Below are positions 57,845 to 64,000 of a DNA stretch of 64,000 nucleotides, in pieces; within the stretch, counting starts at the first letter, position 1, and each line of letters starts with the position of its first letter. The position numbers were made by a program, and so were the translations under genes. Origin of the DNA: Strigamia acuminata (taxonomy: Eukaryota; Arthropoda; Chilopoda; Geophilomorpha; Linotaeniidae); contig OX442314.1 in NCBI GenBank assembly GCA_949358305.1, positions 52,459,162-52,523,161 of the forward strand, in the 5' to 3' direction. Below the pieces are notes generated by a model. That model was not told the origin of the DNA. It saw only the letters and a program-made list of their open reading frames with translations, and searched no databases.

Positions 57845-59748
57845 TTACACTGGCAGTAACGGAATCGGAACCCGCCTCGGCACTGAAATAGAAAATGGCA
57901 CCGTATCAGGTTCTAACTCAATGTCATATTCCCCTTTCATCCGCCCGATCCCGACAAACATCTCCGGATAATCCGTTAAATATCGTCGGTCTTCTTCCGT
58001 CACCTCCGACATACTCCCCATAAACCGTATCAGGCCCAACCTCACACTAGCGTCCCGACTCAGCAGGGGCTCACTCAAACCGTCCACCACGTAAATCCAT
58101 TCCTGCATCGACGACTTTCCGTAATGTATCTCCTCCAAGAACATGCCCGCCACCGACATGCGATTCGCTCCTGCGTGAAACAGTCCTCGGTCCGGTTGTT
58201 CCAGCTGCCTCGGCCGCCAACTGCTCGTCGATAGAATCGCCGTCACGTCCGCCCCTGAATCTGCTTTAAATCGTATTAACTGATTATTAATTCGTAAACC
58301 TACTCTCCATGGCGGCGAACGCTCTGGCCTGGCCGAAACAAGCTCTGGTCTGGCTGAAACTCGTCCCAAAAACAGCTCCTCTTGCTGAAACAGCTCTCCC
58401 AGCTGACCTCCCTCGGCTTCGCGAATCTCATGCGTCGGCGCACTCCTACAAACACGAGCATAGTGGCCTTTTCCTCCACACTTTCGACATTTGGCCTCCC
58501 TCGCTGGACACTCGCCTCGCTCGTGCCTTGGAAACCCACAATTGCGACATCCAGGCCCCGGCGGCCGAACTCCCGAACTCGACTGACCACCACTCGGCGC
58601 GTTACCGGACCTCCGCTCCTGCTGCTCCCGACGGCCAAACTTCATCTCTCCCACCGTCAATATATTGTTGGGTTTCCACACAACAGTTGATCGGAATGTA
58701 TCAGTTTACTTACGGCGCGTGTTTACGTTTTAGCGCGCTAGAAGCGACGCATTGTTACGGTACAGTGTTGTCTTTCATCAGTCCTGCGTTTAATGAGTTC
58801 CCTGACGCTGATGTGGGCAACATGTCGTTGCATTTGCAATCCCGTCGTTCCATTGTGTATTTGAGATGTCTACATTACGGTTGTTTTAGTGTAGCACGCA
58901 TTTTGTAAAGTTTCGGCGCTGTCTCAAATGTACTTCCTTAGTTTGTGTAGATTCATTCTATATTTTAGCATTATATAGCTTTGGTCACATGCAAGGCATG
59001 TTATGTGTATGAGATTTGTTCTCTCTTGTTTTTACTCACTCTTCACCTGCTAAGAGAATAAAGTGGCAGCCATTATGTTTTTGGGTTTAAGCCAAAGCTT
59101 AAACATGTCTCTTCTTCTTGTCAACACTCACCCAGCTAGCCAGGTAGCCCAACATATATTCGGCTCTTCCGCCCGAATAAAGCTCTGTTGGCCCTTAACC
59201 ACCTCCTTCATCCGCGCCTTCTCGACCGCTGTCTCCAATGTCAATTTGCCGTCCAGCTGCAATGTCTCGGATGTTTTCGCGTCCAACAATCCCACAACGA
59301 ACCGATCGCGCACCAACTCCTCCTTCAAACTGGCATAAGCGCACGTTTCGATCAACGCATGCAGCACCGTCAAAAACGCGTCCACCGTCTCTCCAGGCTC
59401 TTGTTTCCTACGGTGAAATTTAGCACGTTCATAAATTACATTCCGCTTACCCACGAAATAGTCCTCGAATATTTTCTTCACACTGGCGTATTTCTTCTTC
59501 TCATCCGCCGTCACGGTTGAAGCAGCCAAAATGTCCTCCGCCTCGTCACCCAAACAATAAATTAATGTCGTCACCTGCCTCAACTCGGTCGCCACATCCA
59601 ATTCAGAAGATTCGCAATACCGCTCGAACCTCCGAATCCACTTCGGCCAACCCTCGGCGCATTTAAAATCAAAAGGCGTCGGCGGAACGAACTGAAACAA
59701 CGCCGCCATCTTTGATCCTCGGCCCGCCGCCACAACACTGTTTTCCAC
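57845..59748 (-). pseudogene. Element E gag-protease, interrupted by a solo LTR
   Basis: Gag (59748-59160; likely ATG at 59709, MAALFQFVPP) has the Mag-type core (WIRRFERYCESS). After the solo LTR (58666-59154) the frame continues in phase. Two CCHC knuckles follow, CRNCGFPRHERGEC and CRKCGGKGHYARVC (about 58545-58450), then a protease with intact ADSGADVT (about 58262). It ends at 57845, just before the RT frame. Confidence 0.85.
58666..59154 (+). mobile_element. Solo LTR nested in element E gag
   Basis: It starts TGTTGGG and ends CCCAACA, flanked by the 5-bp duplication tatat (58661-58665 and 59155-59159). gagaataaag near 59054 gives a plus-strand polyadenylation signal. The family has no other copy in the window. 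Confidence 0.85.
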
Positions 59749-61122
59749 TTTAATCTCAATCTTTCACTGTCAAAAACTCACACGTTCTTCGCACTAGCAC
59801 CCGCAATCCTACGCCACACAAAACGCTGGAAAAACCATCCGAAAAACCACTTCTGACACCATGTCGTGTGTCGTAATCAGAGAGCAATACGTGCCATGTT
59901 AATAGCTTTAATAAAGTGCCGCCCTAGCAACACGATACATGTGACCGCGCCCCCTTCGCCCTCTAGTGGCGAACACCACAATGGATTTTAGCCAAATGAC
60001 TTACATGAATTATTGATAATTCAGGTTATGATAAGTCAAATTTGAATTTGAATTTTGAATGCACCTTACAGAAAAAGTAAGATATATTTGCCCATCAGAA
60101 CGCCTCTACTGAGTGACATCTTGCTGCGATCCGGGTTTTTATCCACTTAATTTCTAATAAATTAAGCAGAAACCGCAGGTGAATGCTATAAAAGACTTAC
60201 AATCGGCGGCCTTAAATTATCTAGGGGTTAAGTTTAAGGAAAAGAAATAAAAAGACAGTTTTATCAATAAAAATCACAAATATGTATTTATTCGGTAATT
60301 TACAATGACTAGTATGGAAATATGCGACAAGTCGCGTAATAATGACTATGAAACAAAGGAAGGGCTTGCAACGACTGTTGCAAGCTACAAAGCGTCAGTA
60401 ATGGCGCTTAAACAACACAATGTTGTTGAGCGAAGGCAAATGTCTTCGTTTGCTGAACTCACGAACGATGGTCGAAGACGATGGTTCTCGTGGGCTCCTT
60501 CTACGGCTCGTGCGACGGCTCGGCGGCGGTGGTTGACGGCTGTAGGCGTCCGGCTCTCGTACGATGGCGGTGGCTGTCGTTCGCGCGGCAGCGACGGCGA
60601 TGGTTCACGATCGTCGGGAAACTTCTCGGTTACGATTGCTGGAATTAGCTTCGGCTAATTCAAGCAGGATAGCTGGCTTTGTAATTCGTTACAAAGCAAG
60701 CTGGTGAAACTTGACGGTTACACGGTCCACTGTCAATACGTATTGTCGGAGCAGATATCGCAGTGATGTTGTGGGTTGTGTATTTTTGTCACGAGTCCCG
60801 ATTTGAGCCAAGGCGCGAGCCCAGCACGCTTCAATAGTGCGCAGAAAACCTGCGCACTTAGCTCAAATGGGTGCAACTAGTGGTTATTACACCATATTGC
60901 ACCATAACGGCTAATAACCGTTTTCACCCCGGACAACCTGGGGTGATATGTGCCTAGAGAGGATTTCTCCCCTCGGTCACATGATCTGACTTGGCGTGTG
61001 CCACAGTCAAATTAATTAGAAGACAATTAATTTTATCTTCTAAGTTGGTGAATATTTTGAGATCACCACACATCCCCCCATTTAAGACGAATCTTACATG
61101 GAGAGAAAATGAACGAACCACT

Positions 61123-63369
61123 TTATGATTTGTCCATGTTCTGAGTTCGCTCAGGCGTCAACGGGCGCATCATATCCGTGGCGTCGTCCCTCGGATCTGA
61201 CCGCTCGTTAACCGTACACAGGTCGCGACCTGCGTTTGGTCCGGAGACCATTCCAGGGTTGACATGAAGCCAAACCTGGATAATTCTTGCCGAGTTCGCT
61301 CGGTTGAAAAATCCTAGCGCCGCGAACTCTATCGGATCCTCTGGCGCCAATCGTGCTCTCAGGAGTCGGTCGTGGAGCACCGATGGTGGGCTTAACACCC
61401 GGATGTGGTCCTCGAGCCACATAAACACCTGCCTCGACAACTTGTGATTGTTGCTCAGCAGTGTTCTTGTATCCGGCGTCAAATAGAAGTGCGGATACAG
61501 GCGCATCAGGGTCTTGAAAGCCGACTCTTTCTTCAGCGGCTTAATCGTCTTCTCCGGCTTGGCTGGAGGCGGCGGTGGCGGTGGACGTGAGTCTTCCGTC
61601 GTGGCATCGTCGAAATGGCTCGGCGAGCCCAAGAAAACCAACGCGGGTGCGGAGGTTGACGAGGGTGTGACGCCTCGTCCCTGTGCTCGACCAACTCCGG
61701 TGAGCTTACGGGGTTCGACTGCCCGTTGAACTCCGGCTGGAGTTTGAGAACTTCCGGCGTTCTCCTGCCAAAACGAACATCCAGCGCCTTCTTGGGCCGA
61801 CTGGAAAATAGCTAGCGACGCGGCTGCTGTGGCGCTCGTAACTGGAAGCGGTGTTCTTCCGGCCATTTGCGCCGTGGTCTTCGCAAAGGACCACTCGGTT
61901 CGCAACCGAACGGCGGCCTCTTCTTCGGTCTCGCCGTTTGCTACGACTTGCTTAATGAGCTCGGCTAAGATCGTAGGCGGGTCGAGCCGGAGGTGGTACC
62001 ACAGCTCGACTTTCTTCTCCGACAGGCCCATCGGCGCGGTCCAAAGGTACGTAATGGCCGCTAACGCCTGTCCTGGCGAAGGAAGAACACCAGGGTACAA
62101 CACCCTAGTCATCCCCGGAATTAGCTGACGCTGAAAATCCATCAGGCGGGGATCATCAATGGTCTTGATGTCTGAGAGCTCTAGCCTTTCAGCCAATCTC
62201 TGCCAGTCCTTCTGCGACTCGGCGATCTGGGCGCTTTGATACGCGTCCAGCTTTTGGAGCACTTCCTGCTGCGCTCTAATGGGTTGCTGCTCGTAGCAGG
62301 TCCATTGTGGTCCGAATGACTCACTGAAAAATGGCCGGAGCTGCAGGTTGCTAACTCCAGCCGGCAAGCGGGAAACATATCCATGTTCGGGCAAGCGGCT
62401 AGCGTGTCCAGGTACTGGCACGCTACAGTCGGGAGAGATATCACCGACAACACGTCTCATGGCGTATGGAGTAGCCGGGTTGTCCACTTTGAACGTGGAG
62501 GCGGTTCGGCTACTTCGGGCGGACTGGATTGTGGAGTCCGATTCAAAGCTGAGCGAAGACGACGAGCCAAACATCTCTGGTGTCCGTCCTCGTCGCGACT
62601 GCGGGCGTGGTGGCTGCGCTTCAGTCGAATATGGGCGCGATCGCCTCTGTCGCTCTTCTCGATCGCGGCTCGATTCGCGGAACATCGGGCGTGTTGCTTG
62701 ATCCGGCGGAGGGAGTTTTCCCACCCTCAAATCCTCGTCTTGCGGCGGAGGATTGATGGCCTCTGGGGCCGGAATTTCATCTTCTCGATAAAAAGGGAGA
62801 GCGCAGCGCGCTTGCTCCTCTGCCTCCTGTTCTTGAGCCAGTTGTCGATTTTCGTCGACGCGAAGCTGCACTGCGGCAGCTCGGAGTGCTTTCGACGGGA
62901 AGAATCCCGGAAAATCATTGAAGCACCCTGCGAGCGCCAACTGATGGAGCTCGATTTGTGTGACGGGAAATTGCGGGTTCCCGTCACGAACGGACTTGCG
63001 GTACCGTCGCACGACTTCGCGTTGTGTCGTTTTGAGGTTCTTCCTCAATTGGGTGAGAGCACCGTAATTAATTCCGGTACTCTTTAGCGCTCTTCTGCGC
63101 TCGTGACGCTCTCGTGGCGTCACTGGCCACTGGTTGTGCAGCAGCTCGGCAGCTAGTGGTCCTGGGGGGCTCTCGTCGAGCGTCCACTCGATTTCGTCGA
63201 CTCCGTCGACGTGAAGGCGCTCGATGAACCGGCCTCTTGCGCCAAATCCTTGCAGAGCCGATCTGCTGAAGTCGTGGCGCAACTTCCACCACGTGTTGTT
63301 TGCCGTCTTCAGTCTTCTGATTTTTTCGGGCAATGCCGCTCGAAAAATCAGCGGGTGTTGGGTCGGCAC
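61123..63369 (-). CDS. Family A aORF, uninterrupted copy (748 codons, start uncertain)
   Basis: Homologous to 39911-42094 from KLRHDFS onward, without stops. Visible blocks: WTLDESPPGPLAAELLHNQW, TPRERHERRR, VRDGNPQFPVTQIELHQLAL, a Ser/Arg/Pro linker, VLYPGVLPSPGQALAAITYL, WTAPMGLSEKKVELWY, a PPPPPPP run and the conserved C-terminal FLTPDTRTLLSNNHK-to-NAGRDLC block. The frame opens without an ATG, 43 bases after a good acceptor (ttttttcgaatatag, 63412 downward). It is therefore probably joined by splicing to an upstream exon. A candidate upstream piece (ATG at 63772, donor-like at 63683) is one base shorter than in copy 1 and out of phase. Function unknown. Confidence 0.75.
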   Translation of the reverse strand: MPTQHPLIFRAALPEKIRRLKTANNTWWKLRHDFSRSALQGFGARGRFIERLHVDGVDEIEWTLDESPPGPLAAELLHNQWPVTPRERHERRRALKSTGINYGALTQLRKNLKTTQREVVRRYRKSVRDGNPQFPVTQIELHQLALAGCFNDFPGFFPSKALRAAAVQLRVDENRQLAQEQEAEEQARCALPFYREDEIPAPEAINPPPQDEDLRVGKLPPPDQATRPMFRESSRDREERQRRSRPYSTEAQPPRPQSRRGRTPEMFGSSSSLSFESDSTIQSARSSRTASTFKVDNPATPYAMRRVVGDISPDCSVPVPGHASRLPEHGYVSRLPAGVSNLQLRPFFSESFGPQWTCYEQQPIRAQQEVLQKLDAYQSAQIAESQKDWQRLAERLELSDIKTIDDPRLMDFQRQLIPGMTRVLYPGVLPSPGQALAAITYLWTAPMGLSEKKVELWYHLRLDPPTILAELIKQVVANGETEEEAAVRLRTEWSFAKTTAQMAGRTPLPVTSATAAASLAIFQSAQEGAGCSFWQENAGSSQTPAGVQRAVEPRKLTGVGRAQGRGVTPSSTSAPALVFLGSPSHFDDATTEDSRPPPPPPPAKPEKTIKPLKKESAFKTLMRLYPHFYLTPDTRTLLSNNHKLSRQVFMWLEDHIRVLSPPSVLHDRLLRARLAPEDPIEFAALGFFNRANSARIIQVWLHVNPGMVSGPNAGRDLCTVNERSDPRDDATDMMRPLTPERTQNMDKS

Positions 63370-63810
63370 ATGATCGGGGAGCGCAAACGGCGTCTCTCGA
63401 TCCCTCTCGATCTATATTCGAAAAAATAAATAAATAAATTAGTTTATTTAAAAATAAACAAATAATTTCTTATTTGAAATATTTTTTAAGCTTAGCGCTT
63501 GTGGCAGTGAGCCACTAAGGGATGTTGGTTGTCATAGCAACCCCCTTCGCACATGCTTGAAGCACGTGACTTTCATAGCCGCCATTTTTATTTTTTAGCG
63601 GCTTGTGTTTGAAGTCAGGAAAAGTGAAATTACTCAATTTTTCTGACTGAAACACTAGGTAAAAATTATTTTACTAATTTACCCTCTCTTGTAACGATAA
63701 TTGGACGTCGTTACCGGCTCCTTCCATCGGCGTTTCATCGTCCGCATGGAGGTTGACTTCGTCGTCTGCCATTCTCCTTCTTTTTCGCGTCGAAAAAGAA
63801 ATTCTTTCGG

Positions 63811-63876
63811 CTAGAAAGAATTAATAAATTATATTAAATATATTTATCGAATTTTTCTTTCAGAAAAATAACTTAC
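63811..63876 (-). other. Conserved 66-bp intron in the aORF leader, copy 2
   Basis: GTAAGT donor (63876-63871) and ttctttctag acceptor (ending 63811) on the minus strand, identical in length and signals to 39376-39441. Confidence 0.6.
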
Positions 63877-64000
63877 AGTTTGCTGAATCAAGAAAAACTG
63901 TCGTGCTGTATCGGAGTCGATGCATCCACTTCAAAACTTATCGGAAAAGTGGCTAAGTTCGTTGATTGGAGAAACGAACTTGTTTCGGTGACACCGAATG

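Larger units (their letters stand above)
54969..59980 (-). mobile_element. Mag-like Ty3/gypsy element E
   Basis: 119-bp LTRs (54969-55087 and 59862-59980, about two differences) with the 5-bp duplication atgga (54964-54968 and 59981-59985). On the minus strand the primer site TGGTGTCAGAAGTGG starts directly at the LTR end (59861) and matches a tRNA-Leu-type 3' end. Gag-protease, RT-RNase H and integrase follow with frame slips between them. A solo LTR of another family sits in gag. Confidence 0.93.
54894..60121. repeat. Second copy of the DEG/ENaC 5' flank, split by element E
   Basis: 54894-54968 plus 59981-60121 reproduce 24150-24404. The copy ends at gagtgacatct, where the second family A element is inserted. 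In the first copy the DEG/ENaC ATG follows 14 bases after this point. Confidence 0.75.
60122..64000 (-). mobile_element. Second family A element, 3' part, cut by the window end
   Basis: The 3' LTR (60122-61070, 949 bp) and purine tract are followed, on the minus strand going up in coordinates, by the aORF and its leader. It stops at the window end, before pol. It is clearly diverged from the copy at 30795-43107. Insertion is in the duplicated DEG/ENaC flank after gagtgacatct. Confidence 0.93.

Overview
The window is repeat-dense genomic DNA from an animal, most likely an invertebrate; I cannot name the species. The evidence is a multi-exon DEG/ENaC-type channel gene with short GT-AG introns (about 50-70 bp), a captured thymidylate synthase copy, and nested LTR retrotransposons and DNA elements whose ends and target-site duplications (TSDs) can be read. 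There are no operons, ribosome-binding sites, rRNA genes or CRISPR arrays.

Layout. 0-13 kb: solo LTRs and fragments of at least three LTR families, an RNase H remnant split by a solo LTR, small TIR elements and a 69-bp tandem array. 13.8-22.0 kb: a complete, apparently very recent LTR element (family B; 823-bp LTRs, 4-bp TSD) carrying one uninterrupted ~2,140-codon ORF and no reverse transcriptase. 24.4-28.4 kb: the only convincing host gene, an 11-exon DEG/ENaC gene coding for two complete channel units in one reading frame, with one in-frame stop in exon 1. 28.9-43.7 kb: a four-level nest. An old LTR remnant (F) is split by a mariner-like TIR element (G), which is itself split by a 1.15-kb foldback element and by a full-length 12.3-kb Ty3/gypsy element (family A). 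43.9-48.7 kb: a Mag-like Ty3/gypsy element (D) inserted just upstream of a thymidylate synthase pseudogene, which is fused to a copia gag fragment. 50-54.6 kb: dispersed, tandem and inverted repeats. 55.0-60.0 kb: a second Mag-like element (E, minus strand) with a solo LTR inside its gag, inserted in a copy of the sequence that lies just 5' of the DEG/ENaC gene. 60.1-64.0 kb: the 3' part of a second family A element (minus strand), cut by the window end.

How the parts connect. Families A and B look like an autonomous/non-autonomous pair or sister lineages. Both have a tRNA-Pro-like primer-binding site two bases after the LTR, 4-bp TSDs and a shared LTR motif. The B protein appears to be an in-frame fusion of a gag-like coiled coil, a degenerate integrase and a region resembling the extra post-pol ORF (aORF) of A. 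The A aORF is conserved in two copies, has no envelope features, and sits behind a conserved 66-bp intron. Element A also has a clear -1 frameshift signal (A AAA AAC plus stem-loop) between gag and pol. The A/B system and the two-unit DEG/ENaC gene are the most novel-looking contents.
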